This document shows positions 44,446 through 55,734 of a stretch of DNA of 64,000 bases, in pieces (within the stretch, counting starts at the first letter, position 1; every line of letters starts with the position of its first letter). A program made the position numbers and the translations under genes. Below the pieces are notes generated by a model. That model had not been told where the DNA came from and ran no database searches. It saw nothing but the letters and a program-made list of their open reading frames with translations. This DNA is from Malus domestica (Eukaryota > Streptophyta > Magnoliopsida > Rosales > Rosaceae), in NCBI RefSeq assembly GCF_042453785.1, contig NC_091666.1:23022501-23086500 (forward strand). The letters run 5' to 3'.

Positions 44446-45782
44446 ATGACTTCGTCAAGTTCATCTCCACTGAATCCTGATGTTCTTGCCCCAAATTCGT
44501 CCCCGATGAACCCTAATTTCACTACGGTTCCGCCTTCTCCCTCAATTTCTTCAATTTCGATTCAGAATATTAGTTGTATGGTTCCTACCAAGCTTAAACG
44601 GGACAATTATCTAGTTTGTAAAGCGCTGTTTGCTCCAATTTTTCGTCACTACAAGCTTACGGGGATTGTTGATGGCTCTGCGGTTTGTCCTTCGCCTTTC
44701 TTACTTGATGATTCTAGCAAGAACACTGGCATTCCAAATCCAACCTTTGATATGTGGTATGAAAAGGATCAAAATATCCTTATCTGGCTTAATTCTACTA
44801 TTTTGGAAGACCTTATTCCGTTCACAGTTGGTGTTACCTCTTCTCGAGAGTTATGGTTGAATCTTGAGCAACGTTTTGGTGGCGCTTTTGCTGCTCACAT
44901 TCACCAGCTTTGATCTCGCCTCCACACTATTCAGAAAGGAGATCTCTCGATTTTTTAATATATTCAGCTAATCAAATCCATCTCTGATGCATTCATGGCT
45001 GCCGATGCTCCGATCTCTGAAAGTGATCTGATTGCAGTCACTCTCAATGGCCTCTCTAAAGACTATGAGTCGTTTGTTGACTCCATTATGCTTCGCATCT
45101 CTTCTACCTCATTGGATAAACTACATGGCTTACTGATTAACAAAGAATTGTTCATGCAACGTAAGAAGAAAACTGTTGCTTTGTTCGTTTCTGAACCATT
45201 TCAAGCCTATACGGCTCAGTATCCTTAGTCTCAAGTGCTTCTTCTTCCCACACCACAGGGTCCTGCTGCACCGAGGCAATTCAATCGTGGTAAAGCATTT
45301 TATAGAGGCAATTACTCTCGCGGCAACAATACTTATCAAGGCAACAACTATCGGGGTAATAACTATTGAAGTCACAATTATCACGGCAATTATGGCAATT
45401 ATTCTCGTAATTCTGGTTCTACTCCTAGTCATCGGGATCCATGCCAAATCTATCATTCTCCGGATCATGAAGCTCTTGATTGTTTTGAATGCATGAATCA
45501 TGCTTTTGTTGGTAAAATTCCTACTGCTAAATTGGTAGCTATGTGTGCTCACACCAACATCAAATCTTCTGCTCCTACTTGGCTAATGGACTCCGGTGCC
45601 ACATCTCACATAACGAATGACATCTCTGCTATTCATTCTCCAGTTCCTTATAATGGTCAGGACAAGGTTTATATTGGTGATGGTCAATGTATGCCCATCC
45701 ACTATACTGGTGCAACCTTTCTTAATACTTCTGCTGCCACTTTTCGTCTGAATAATGTTTTACATGTTCCTGCCATGAAACA
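44446..45782 (+). pseudogene. copia gag and protease, with stops
   Basis: The ATG at 44446 opens a gag (MTSSSSSPLNPDVLAP; LKRDNYLVCKALFAPIFRHY where the family has NYLxWR). In-frame stops occur at about 44911, 44957, 45226 and 45367. UBN2-type text DLIAVTLNGLSKDYESFVDS and a Gly/Asn/Tyr/Arg-rich linker (45290-45420) lead to protease with WLMDSGATSHITND, so the D-S-G active site is intact. It ends VLHVPAMKH, where the nested element is inserted after codon text 'atgaaaca'. Confidence 0.9.
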
Positions 45783-46379
45783 TGTTGATGCACAAAACCG
45801 GAGAGGTCTTGGAACAACGTAAATTCGACTGTGAATCTGCAAGAAAGTAAATAACACAAGATGTATCGTGGTTCACCCCAATGTTTAGGCTACGTCCACA
45901 CTGATATTGTATTTCTCTGAGAGGATTGTGAGGAAGAGAGCCTCTGTAATGTGAGAGTGAGGCTTTGAGAGGGTGAGAGGCTTTGAGGGATCTCAGGCCT
46001 AAGAATTAGCCTCTCCTAATAAGGAGAGTGAGGAGTCCTTTTATAGAATAAGGGCTTCTCACTTATTACATATTTGCCCCTTCATTTATTACATAATTAC
46101 ATTTGAGTCCCCCGAGTATTTATACAAGATCTAAATACGAAGGCCCTAAGTATGGTATAAACAGTAGTTCCCCAAGTGTTTAGTCAAGAGAGTCTTTTGG
46201 TTGGAAACTTGAAATTCAGTCCATGTGTGGGCCGAAGTAACTAGATGTCGTCTAGAACTGAATACTCGATATGAGGCGGTGCTCCATCTGAAATGATGCT
46301 CAACTAGAAGTAGCACATGTTGCGAGGCTGCTCTGCTTGTGGCTTATATTGCCTTGGTTAGCTCGGCTTGTGGCGTTTG

Positions 46380-46745
46380 AAGGTGAGGGAGTCCCTTTTA
46401 TAGAATAAGGGTTCGCTCTTCAATATAAAAATGATGGGCTAGAATTGGTGCTCGCGGCGAGGCGGTTACTTAGCAGGCGGTGATGTCCTCTAATGATGGT
46501 AAGGAAGTCCCTTTTATATAATAAGGGCTCGCTTCTCAATACATAAATGATGGGTTAGGAGTGATGCTCGCGGCGAGGCGGTTACTCAGCTGGCGATGAT
46601 GCTCTCTAATGAAGAGGAGGGAGTCCCTTTTATAAAATAAGAGCTCGCTCCTCAGTACATGAATAATGGGTGCTCTCTAATGAAAGTGAGGGAGTCCCTT
46701 TTATAGAATAAGGGCTCGCTCCTCAATACATAAATAATGGGCTAA
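46380..46745. repeat. Imperfect tandem repeats in the LARD-like element
   Basis: 'agggagtcccttttataga' starts units near 46387, 46502, 46618 and 46689, each followed by 'taagggctcgct.ctcaatacataaa.gatgggct'. The same phrase family occurs in the LTR ('gagtccttttatagaataag'), so the units are probably derived from it. Confidence 0.7.
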
Positions 46746-47078
46746 ATTCCTCAAGTAGTTTTCATGAGGCCCAGTTGAGGCCCAATATATGGTACATAAT
46801 GTAGTCCCCAAGTCTTCGGTCAATAGAGTCTGTTGGCTGGAGACTTCAAATTAAATCCATGTATGGGCCAAAATGGCGGTTGTTCCGAGGCGGTATTTGT
46901 ATACCCTGCACTGAAGCTTTGTAGGTGAAGCTTTGCAAGTGAAGCTTTTAAAGCTGGAGCTTTGTCAATAGAGCTTTTGAAGTTGGAGCTTTTGTAAATA
47001 AAGCTTTCGAAGCTGATTGACATGAGTGATGCTCATGAATGTTTATGTATGAATGACATGAGTGATGCTCATGTATAA

Positions 47079-47343
47079 TTTTGGAGTACTGGACGTACTT
47101 TTGATCACCTAGTGGGTGATAATAGCGGCAGGTTGCCGAATAATTTTGGAGTACTGGGTGTACTTTTGATCACCTGGTTGGTGATAATAGCAACAGGTTG
47201 CCGAATAATTTTGGAGTACTGGGCGTACTTTTGATCACTTGGTTGGTGATAATAGCAACAGGTTGCCGAATAATTTTGGAGTACTGGGCGTACTTTTGAT
47301 CACCTGATTGGTGGTAATAGCGGCAAGGTGCCAAATAATTTTG
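47079..47343. repeat. 65-bp tandem array in the LARD-like element
   Basis: 'ttttggagtactgggcgtac' recurs at exact 65-bp steps (47079, 47144, 47209, 47274, 47339), each unit containing 'gatcacctggttggtgataa' and 'ggttgccgaata'. Non-coding. Confidence 0.85.
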
Positions 47344-47999
47344 GAGCCACAGGGCTTGGCTTTTTTGGGCATATGGGCCTTGGCCCTCCACACAACATTC
47401 CAGCCATTATTTTGAGCTTGTTGTTGTTTTTTTATTTATTTATTTTATTACCCTCTGATTGGGTTTATACAAATGTCTCCGAAAGATAAGAAAAATAAAT
47501 TACATCATTAAAAAATAAGGAGCTGCTGTAGAAGGTGGGTATGGCAGATGGTTGGGTAGTGCGATAGCATGTGCTTGAGGGGGGTAGGGCCTGCTCAATG
47601 GGTCACGCTCATAATTATGCCATCACCCCGTCTGCTTTTTCTTTATCTTTTTTTTTTTTTTTTGCTGCACTTAATGGGCATTGCTTTTGCTTTTGTTTCT
47701 CTTTTTCTGCTGCATGGTCCACGAGTCCACCCCCAAGGCTCCATAATATTCTCCCACACTACAATTTGTGCTTTCTTTAATAGCTTTAAATTGTTGGTGG
47801 ACAAGATGAACAGTTGGTGTCGAGAAAATAATCAATTTTTTTTTTTTGGAAAGTAGGCATCTTCTGGTGCGCTTGCCTTTATTGCACCTGATGGAGGTGG
47901 AGATGTTGGGCACAACGGGACCACCAGGGACGACGAGGTTGCGGGTCCGCTGCTATGGATTCAAAGCAGGTTTGTGAAATCTGTAGCAGTCATTGTAAT

Positions 48000-48309
48000 T
48001 GGTACACTGACAATTGCTGCATGCCTCACTGCTTTGAAATCCAACCTGGCAGCACTTACACATCGTCTGAGCCACCGTCACCGCCTTCGTCAAATTCATA
48101 GCTTCAATGGGCTTGAGGGAAAAAGAAGAGTCGCCGAAGAAAACACCAACAAACCATGAACCTTCATTGTCCTCTTGACACCCAAGCATGGAGGGAGAGG
48201 TCAACGCCGTTCGAGCATAAAAAGGCGTGAAGGCAAACCAAACGTAAACCGTGGTGACTGATCTGAGCAACACAAAGCACCCTAAGAAGAACACCAACCC
48301 CGACGACAT
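48000..48309 (-). pseudogene. Captured host gene fragment, probable GINT1-like glycosyltransferase N-terminus
   Basis: Minus strand: a membrane-anchor-like start (MSSGLVFFLGCFVLLRSVTT, VYVWFAF), then SMLGCQEDNEGSWFVGVFFG and DSSFSLKPIEAMN. The GCQEDNEGSW...GDSxFSLKPIEAMN block is what I recall from plant glucosamine inositolphosphorylceramide transferase (GINT1/GT64) N-terminal regions. Coding similarity appears to stop after IEAMN, as at an exon end. It lies downstream of the beta-amylase piece in the same orientation. Family assignment is from memory and should be tested. Confidence 0.5.
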
Positions 48310-48401
48310 CAGGAACCTCTACCTGCACTTCACGCTCATGTTGCAGCAGTTACCGCCGCTATTACTCGCACCATTCGCACATCCCAAGGATATATACTAA
48401 G

Positions 48402-48580
48402 GATTCTTCCTGCCTGATTTGTCTATGTAAACAAGGTCAAGGTTCTTGCTGACTTCTTCAAGCACCCATGGAGGTAAAGGAATGTTGCATGAGTCTTTAA
48501 CATTTCCTCCGCACTGATGAAAAGACATGATGACTTGGATCTTCATGCCATGCTTTTGCACCATTTGCACAAGCTCGGCT
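48402..48580 (-). pseudogene. Captured beta-amylase exon fragment
   Basis: Minus strand: [60 protein letters not shown]. This is the glycoside hydrolase family 14 core, including the conserved [11 protein letters not shown] region near the active site. It is in frame with element sequence upstream (an ATG at 48687, [14 protein letters not shown]), making a 97-codon fusion frame that stops at 48397. No catalytic Glu is included, so no amylase activity is expected. Confidence 0.88.
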
Positions 48581-48810
48581 CGAGTTTCAGTTGAAGTCCG
48601 CGACTTTTGTGAGGAGGAGAAAGAATGAAGGAATGTGGTTGTGTTTCCATTGATACTGCCGTGACCGGGAGCTGAAGCGGAAGACATGGGTTTTGCAGTG
48701 ACTATGCAGGTGTTGGGTTCTTGGGTTTCTGCAGATTCATGGTGGTGAGATGAAAAAATGAAAGAGAATCGACATAGCTTTTCGTGTCGTTTCTCACAGA
48801 CGGCGCCAAA

Positions 48811-49147
48811 TGTTGATGCACAAAACCGGAGGGGTCTTGGAACAACGTAAATCCGACCGTGAATCTGCAAGAAAGTAAATAACACTGATATTGTATTTCT
48901 CTGAGAGGATTATGAGGGAGAGAGCCTCTGTAATGTGAGACTAAGGCTTTGAGAGGGTGAGAAGCTTTGGGGGATCTCAGGCCTAAGAATTAGCCTCTCC
49001 TAATGAGGAGAGTGAGGAGTCATTTTATAGAATAAGGGCTCCTCACTTATTACATATTTGCCCCTTCATTTATTACATAATTACATTTGAGTCCCTCGAG
49101 TATTTATACGAGATCTAAATACGAAGGCCCTAAGTATGGTATAAACA
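48811..49147 (-). repeat. 5' LTR of the LARD-like element
   Basis: 337 bp, 44 bp shorter than its partner at 45783-46163. The missing piece lies between 'aataacac' and 'tgatattg', bounded by acac on both sides in the long copy. Confidence 0.85.
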
Positions 49148-52080
49148 AAACATAATCTTCTTTCTGTGTATCAATTCTTACGAGACAATCATTGCAAATT
49201 AACCCTTGATTATGATGGTTCTACAATCAAGGATCGTATTTCGGGGAGGATGCTTTTCCAAGGGGTAGTTAAAGATGGTTTTTATCCGTTTCAAGGACTT
49301 CCTCCAGCATCTAATTCTCCCTATGCTCTTGTCAGTAGCAAAGCTCCTTTACAAGTTTGGCACAATCGGCTCGGTCACCCATCTTCTGCTATTTTCAGGA
49401 ATGCTTTAAATAGTAGTACTATCATGTACAGTGGTAAAAAGTTTACTTCTTTCTTCTGTTCAGATTGTGCAATTGGTAAGAATCATAAATTACCTTTCAC
49501 TGTGAGTCTCAGTTCTGTCTCTGTGCCCTTAGAACTTGTTCATTGTGATATTTGGGGACCTGCCCTACTTTGTCTGTCAGTGGTTATAAATACTATGTGT
49601 TGTTTGTTGATGAATTCACAAAGTACAGTTGGTTGTTTCCATTAAAGCTCAAGTATGAGATGTATTCAGTCTTTGTCAATTTCAAGAGTTATGTAGAAAA
49701 CTTGGTTGGTAATAAAATCAAAGTTCTTCGATCAGATTCTGGGGGTGAGTTCACAAGTTCTTGTTTTAATTCCTTTCTCATGCAACATGGTATATTGCAT
49801 CAATATTCTTGTCCTCATACACCGGAACAGAACGGTTGTGTTGAACACAAACATAGGCATCTTACAAAAACTACTCGGACTCTCCTTACTGCATCAAAGG
49901 TTCCTCATCAATTTTGGGTTGAGGCATTTTCTACTGTTATGTATCTAATCAATAGGCTTCCGATCTCTGGCCTTGATAAATCTCCATGGGAATTACTTTT
50001 CCATAAGCCTCCGAATTATTCAAAGCTCAAGGTTTTTGGGTGTAGTTGCTATCCATGGCTTAAACCATATTCTACTTCCAAGTTTGATGGGAAGAGTATT
50101 CACTGTGTTTTTCTCGATTACAGTTTGCAACACAAGGGCTATCATTGCTTGGATCCTCTTACATCTAGGCTTTACATATCTCGTCATGTACTCTTTAATG
50201 AATCCACTTTTCCTTTTCATACACCACATGAGTTCCTTGTGCCCCATTCTTTGATGCCCCATAGTCAACCTTCACCACTTTCAACTTTCACTCTTCCTTT
50301 TACTCTTCCCTGTACTTCCTCACCCTCTTCCTCATCCTTTCCCACCGTGCCAGTTTCTCCAATCTCACCTATATCCTCTTAACCAGTGTCACCCTTTCCA
50401 ACAATGCAGGATTCTCCAATACCACATCCACCTCCACCTCCACCTCCACATCCCCCTTCCACCAATACTCATTCCATGATTACTCGGTCCAAAGCTGGGA
50501 TTTTTAAACCCAAAGCATTGGCTGCTACTAAACACCTTATTGATTCATTGAATTTTGTTCCTACAACCTTTCTACAAGCTTCTAAGCATGATCATTGGAT
50601 GAAAGCAATGTCTGAGGAGTTTCAAGCCCTGCAATCTACCGGCACCTCGTCTTTTGTTCCTTCTACACCACATCAAAATCTTGTAGGTTGTAAATGGGTG
50701 TTTCGTATCAAACAAAAACCTGATGGTAGTGTGGACAGATACAAAGCTCATTTAGTAGCAAAAGGCTTTCATCAACAAGAAGGTATTGATTTTCAGGAGA
50801 CTTTTAGCCCGGTTGCCAAACCTGTAACCATCAGAATTCTCTTGACATTAACAGTGCAATTTGACTGGTTTTTAAACCAATTGGACATAAGTAATGCCTT
50901 CTTACATGGCACACTCAAGGAAGAGGTTTTTATGCAACAACCCCCGGGGTTTATTGATCTATCAAAGCCTTCTCATGTTTGCAAGCTTTTGAAGTCCTTG
51001 TATGGCCTTAAGCAAGCCCCACGGGCATGGTATGATAAATTGTTTCAAACCTTGCTTTCTCTGGGATTTCAGAACTCTCAATCAGATTGCTCACTCTTTG
51101 TTGTTTTTTAGCCATCTCTTGTTATTGTACTAGTATATGTGATGATATACTAGTTACTGGACCTAATGCTCAAGCCTGCAATGCTTTTATTCACAAGCTC
51201 AGTTAACTCTTTCCAGTCAAAGATTTAGGCCCTTTACATTACTTCTTGGGTTTGGAAGTTCATCGATCCTTAGACGGTATTTTTCTCTCTCAACACAAAT
51301 ATGTCATGGATCTTCTTCTCAAGACACACATGGATGGTAGTAAACCGTGCACTACTCTTCTTGGTACTCAGAAGTTAGATCATAGTGGTACACTTCTCTC
51401 TAATCCCCATGAATATCGGTCAATTGTTGGGGCATTGCAGTATTTGGCTTGGAATCAACCTGACCTTTCTTTTGCTGTTAATCAACTCTGCCAATTTCTC
51501 CATTGTCCGCGAGACACTCATTTTCAATCTATTAAACGTGTTTTACGTTTTCTTAAAGGCACTATTGATGATGGCATTTGGTTTTAAAAAGGTTCTCTCA
51601 CTCTTACTGCCTTCTCGGATGCTGATTGGGCTGGGTGTGTGTTTGATCGACGATCTACAAGTGGCTACTGTGTTTATCTTAGCAGCAACCTTATCAGTTG
51701 GAGTGCCTAGAAACAACATACGGTTGCTCGCTCCTCTATTGAGGCTAAATATCGTTCTTTAGCTCACGCTTCTGCCGAAATAACTTGGATCTGCAAAATT
51801 TTTAGGGACATTGGCTTTCCATTATCCCAGGTTCCCATTCTTTGGTGTGATAATGTATCTGCAATTTCTCTTGCTTCAAATCCAGTTTTCCATGCTCGAA
51901 CGAAGCATGTTGAAATAGATTACCACTATATCCGTGAACTGGTTTTAGCATCTCTACTCAAAGTTCAGTTTGTTCCCAATATCAATCAAATTGCAGATAT
52001 TCACACTAAGTCTCTGTCCAAGTTCGATTTCAGTTTCTCAGGTCCAAGCTTTCACTTGGTTCTCCTCTATTCAGCTTGAG
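49148..52080 (+). pseudogene. copia pol: pre-integrase, integrase, RT, RNase H, broken
   Basis: Pre-integrase VWHNRLGHPSSAIFRNAL and CSDCAIGKNHKLPF (49355-49500). Integrase core DIWGP / YYVLFVDEFTKYSWLFPLK / RSDSGGEF / PEQNGCVEHKHRHL (49540-50010), keeping D, D and E but split by a frameshift near 49560. RT KWVFRIKQKPDGSVDRYKAH, ETFSPVAKPVTIRILLTL, QLDISNAFLHGTLKEEVFMQ, LYGLKQAPRAWYDKLF (50690-51110). The YVDD site is destroyed by a lost base (tatgtgatgat at 51137). RNase [40 protein letters not shown] and the tail TKHVEIDYHYIRELV run to the 3' LTR. A stop in place of Trp is seen near 51709. Confidence 0.92.
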
Positions 52081-52086
52081 GGGGTG

Positions 52087-52306
52087 TAAAGACACACATT
52101 ATCCCCAGTCAACTCAACAGTGCCATCTAGAGTCCAAGTCATCAACACAGTCAGCAATTACTTAGTCTTTAAGTTTCTTGTTGTAACTAATTCATAGATT
52201 AAGATTAATTAGTTACATTAGTTGATAACTAATTATTATTAGCTGCTGTGTATAAATACCCCCAATGTAATCAGTTTCATTCTCAATGAAAGATATATTT
52301 CTTATA
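52087..52306 (+). repeat. copia 3' LTR
   Basis: Preceded by purine-rich gaggggg plus tg. Differs from the 5' LTR at a handful of positions (for example ccccag for ccttag, ctgtgtataa for ctttgcacaa). Confidence 0.9.
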
Positions 52307-52311
52307 GAGAG

Positions 52312-52640
52312 TGCCTTTTATTATGTAGCACTTCTATCCCCTATAGGCATATGATTCACAACGGCAATCCTCAAAGGTTTTTGCAGAAGTGAATGGAAGT
52401 GGATTCATTATACGCGAGATCAAATGCATAGAAATCTACACGCTTAATCAGCATGAACTTCTGAGAGCATGTAAGCTTGGACTTAGGCTTGCAACCTTTG
52501 TTTTCATTATTTGTAAAGAAATGCCAAATGGAGAACCAGTAGGCATTTTTACCCAAACCATAGAACCCACATGTGAATGGCTTATCCAGTGAAGTTAGTA
52601 AGTCAGAATCATCTTCCACTGGAAGAGAATATCCTATTTC
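52312..52640. other. Right part of the unidentified outer insertion
   Basis: Foreign relative to unit 1 up to about 52630; unit homology resumes at 'caaaagatatatttgcctttt'. A minus-strand ORF (52718-52371) crosses it but has no family features. Confidence 0.4.
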
Positions 52641-52802
52641 AAAAGATATATTTGCCTTTTGCCACTGCAAAAGTGTAAAAAAAACACAGTGATGACTACA
52701 AGCATAAGAAGCAAGCAAATTTGGAGACGAAACATTTGGTTTCCCGTTGTTGGAGTAAAAGTTCAGTTTCCAGGTCTTTTAATGTGAATAACAGAAAGTT
52801 AA

Positions 52803-53411
52803 GGCCATCTCCAACCGATGGTTGGCCAGAGAGCTCGTTTTAGCCATCTGGCCCCCCAAGATCGTTCAAGATATTAATATTTTAATGAACAGTACAGGGC
52901 CATATTTGCCTCCGTCTCCAACTGAGGGCCAGAAGGCTAGAGGGCTCGTTTTAGCCCTATCACAAAAAACCGTCTCCAACCGAGGGCCAGAGGGCCATAA
53001 AGCCAAACATAATTTATTATTTAAAAACTACAACTTAAATTCAAATCTAACGACTAAGTGATGTTAGCATGATGTCAGCTATAGGAAAAAAAAATTCATA
53101 GGAAAAAAAAAGAATTTAAAATAAAATGAAACAAATTTTGTGAAATAGAAGTTATAGGAAAAAATGGAATTTTAAAACAATATGAAACAAATTTTATAAA
53201 ATAAAAGTTATAGGAAAAAATATAAGTTATATGAAAAATTATGGCCAGCCCAGGGCTGGCTGGCTGGCTAGAAGTGGCCAGCCCTCTAGCCCTTTGGCCC
53301 TTTCCGATTCCGTGGGCCATTTCAGATTCCACAACCCTTTGGCCTAGCCCTTGGTTGAAGACGGTTTTCGGACTATTTTCGGCCATCTGGACCTTTCGGT
53401 TGGAGATGGCC
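52803..53411. mobile_element. PIF/Harbinger-type MITE, 609 bp
   Basis: Perfect inverted ends ggccatctccaaccga and tcggttggagatggcc, flanked by a 3-bp TSD taa (52800-52802, 53412-53414). Unit 1 is uninterrupted here (gttaagggact). The interior repeats 'ctccaaccgagggccagagg' and is non-coding. Confidence 0.9.
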
Positions 53412-53684
53412 TAAGGGACTATACATAACCAGTTTGAAACAAGGTTCTTAAGCAAGAAGAAGTTAGCATAGACACAATAACTCTTTACTAGTTGACTGAC
53501 TTTAACCTACTCCCTATGTTTAAGGGACAGTCCGGACATAAGTGTATAAGGGTGCCATAAAGGCTAATTTATTTCAGAATTGGTCCTGATTTTGAGGGCC
53601 AAGGCGAGCCTTTGAAAGATGATCCCAAAAGGTCTTGACCTCCGACCCTTTGTATATTGATATGATATGTATATAAAAAAAGAA

Positions 53685-53832
53685 GGGGTATGCTATCCAC
53701 ACACCTCTTTTTACTTCTCACACACCCCTTGTTAATTTCTGTCCGTTGATTTTCTTCAATTCATTTGATTCGAAGACCGAAAATTAGAAGGGTGTGTGAG
53801 AAGTAAAAAGACGTGTGTGGATATCACACCAC
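53685..53832. mobile_element. Mutator-type MITE, 148 bp
   Basis: Ends ggggtatgctatccacacac and, reversed, gtggtgtgatatccacacac, extending into an inverted pair of roughly 45 bp (cttttacttctcacacaccc). Flanked by a 9-bp TSD aaaaaagaa (53676-53684, 53833-53841), the Mutator TSD length. Capable of a strong hairpin. Confidence 0.85.
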
Positions 53833-53924
53833 AAAAAAGAATTTGCTATATACATGAAACAATCTATTCTACATCAAATGTCATTCAAAATTAATATCAA
53901 AAGAAAAAAGATATACATTTATCA

Positions 53925-54352
53925 CTTAAATATTATACTTCTCGCAAATGTACTAATTAAGTTTATATAATCTAATTTTTCAACCAATTTTTTTTCAATT
54001 GATGGAATAGTTTATCCATTCAATCTTCCTTGTGATATAGTTGATTGAAGATAATATTTGATGACCTTTAATTTCGAAAAGCATCTTTCTTGCATAGGCA
54101 ACTGTAACTTGTATGGTATAAGCAACTCATGCATTCGAGAAACAATCATCCATTTGTCTTTAGATATTTCAACACTTCTGTAGCCCAATTTATTTCCTTC
54201 GGTAAAATTTCTCTCAAAATTCTTAACCCTAGAAATAAGTTTTTCCCATCAATATTAGGATACTCATCATGTGAAGACTGAGAGAGAAAAACGATAGTTT
54301 TTGCGAAAACAAAGAGACCTATTGGGGCTGTATCGAGAAAAAAGACTGACAT
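53925..54352 (-). pseudogene. hAT transposase C-terminal (dimerisation) remnant
   Basis: The minus strand reads LFLGLRILREILPKEINWAT from 54250, then, through one frameshift or stop, PMQERCFSKLKVIKYYLQST, ISQGRLNG, stop, TIPSIEKKLVEKLDYINLIS. The ERxFSKLKxIKxYLxSTxSQxRLNGLxxxSIE pattern is the C-terminal dimerisation region of hAT (ZMYM1-like) transposases. Only this end remains. Confidence 0.8.
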
Positions 54353-54390
54353 TTTGATTTTTAAAATTTCAATTAGATTTGAAAGAATAA

Positions 54391-55038
54391 GTGTGCATTT
54401 GTTGCACCGGACTGTCTTGGACTGGACAAGCTTCAGGGGCTAAACTGGACTGGCTTAGACTAGACTAAGCTGGACTAGCTTAGTGAAGTGTTTGGTGTAG
54501 TGTCGGACTAAGAAGCAGGATAATAAAATTTTTATACAAATACAAAAAAATTGAACCCCAACGTCAACATTTTCTGCAAAATCCAAATCCTAACATCCAA
54601 ATTCCAGAAAAATCATAACTAGATGATCACCACTCCGGAAAAATCAAATCTTTCACTTGTATGTGCATGACCAAAAAATCAATTTGAAAACCTCAAATTA
54701 CATTTTACAACCCATAATTGAATCTTTTCAATGAATCAAGAGAACCCAAATACCCCACAAAATAGAAAATTCAACACAGCAGAAACAGAATGTAGTCAGC
54801 AGCAAGCAAACCACAATCAAACATTTCCAGATCGAGAAGATATCCATTGCTGCATTATGTTACATGAACTTTGAACATCTGGTCATCTCACGAATATGGA
54901 ATGGAAGCAAACCCATTTGAGTCTGCAACCTCGACGACAACCACGACCTTTGAGCAACGATTTGATATATAGTAACATATAATTCATTCAAACCCATATA
55001 TAGAATATGACGAATTAAAATTGCTATCCCAATTCTCA

Positions 55039-55072
<34 letters not shown>

Positions 55073-55734
55073 AATCTCAAGCAACACCATCAACAATCCC
55101 AAATCAATATTCACAACTTAGAATCAAGTGAAACAAACTAATAGAATTTCAGGTGATTCTTCCGAGTTTTTCTCATCTTTTTACTTTCATCAAAGAATTG
55201 AAGATTCTTTTGCAAATTTGCATGTTTGAATTGAATTTGGGGATTTGAGTACTAGGTAAATTTGAATATGTCAATCTCTCTTTCTTTGTCTAACGGCGAG
55301 GGCTCAAGCGAGCTCAGAGGAATCGGACGACGATGAAAGCGGGACCTTCCTCGGAGGTTTGCAGCATAGAAGTCATTGTTGGAGCTCTATGCAATTGCAA
55401 TTTGGTCTGGTCGCCGAGAATATCGCCGTAGTTCTCTCGGATTCGAAACGAGGGAATGGTCTTGGTGTGGTGTTGTGATCTCGTTGGAGAGAGGACGCAA
55501 CGCAGACGAAGCAAGGTCTTCGTAGAGGGAAGATGCCAAGCGGCACAAAGGAGACGAAGCAGGTCTTAGCAGTCCTGTGGTTTTCGGGGGGCTTCGCTAA
55601 GACGACCTAGCGAGGGAGATAGTCCACACAAGTCCGGGCTATTCTCACTTAAGTTAGTCCCTAAGCATACCGAACATGGGATAATAATCCTAGCTAGTCC
55701 AATCGCACTTAAGAAGGTGAAACAAACACACCCC
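54391..55734. mobile_element. PIF/Harbinger-like element, 1.34 kb
   Basis: Imperfect inverted ends gtgtgcatttgttgcacc and ggggtgtgtttgtttcacc, flanked by taa on both sides (54388-54390, 55735-55737). Subterminal 'ggactggcttagactagact' and 'gctagtcc'/'agtccgggct' texts are inverted relatives. No transposase ORF. Contains an AT microsatellite (55043-55070). Confidence 0.7.

Larger units (their letters stand above)
45783..49147 (-). mobile_element. Non-coding LTR element (LARD-like) nested in the copia, carrying host gene fragments
   Basis: LTRs 45783-46163 (381 bp) and 48811-49147 (337 bp) start tgttgatgcac and end ataaaca. TSD aaaca at 45778-45782 and 49148-49152; removing the element restores the copia frame (PAMKHNLLSVYQ). 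Just inside the right LTR the minus strand reads tttggcgccgtctgtgag, a primer-site-like sequence used by many plant gypsy elements, so it runs on the minus strand. It has no gag or pol. Instead the first kilobase carries fragments of a beta-amylase and a GINT1-like gene in element-sense orientation, then tandem repeats. The LTRs differ by a 44-bp indel between acac repeats. Confidence 0.88.
44070..52306 (+). mobile_element. Ty1/copia retrotransposon, complete ends, decayed ORF, with a nested LTR element
   Basis: LTRs 44070-44288 (219 bp) and 52087-52306 (220 bp) are nearly identical, flanked by a 5-bp TSD gagag (44065-44069, 52307-52311). The primer site tggtatca starts at 44289, and a purine tract gaggggg precedes the 3' LTR. 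Gag-pol order is gag, protease, pre-integrase, integrase, RT, RNase H, that is, copia. The reading frame is interrupted by a 3.4-kb nested element at 45783-49147 and by several stops and frameshifts. The near-identical LTRs suggest a fairly recent insertion. Confidence 0.93.

Noticed and set aside
45130-45552. 140-residue minus-strand ORF
   Set aside because: Antisense of the copia gag Gly/Asn-rich linker; composition (Ile/Val/Ala runs) is a reverse-complement artefact.
48240-48400. Plus-strand reading DDIRNLYLHFTLMLQQLPPL as a possible gene
   Set aside because: It is short, lies opposite the captured GINT1-like fragment and has no start, splice or family support.
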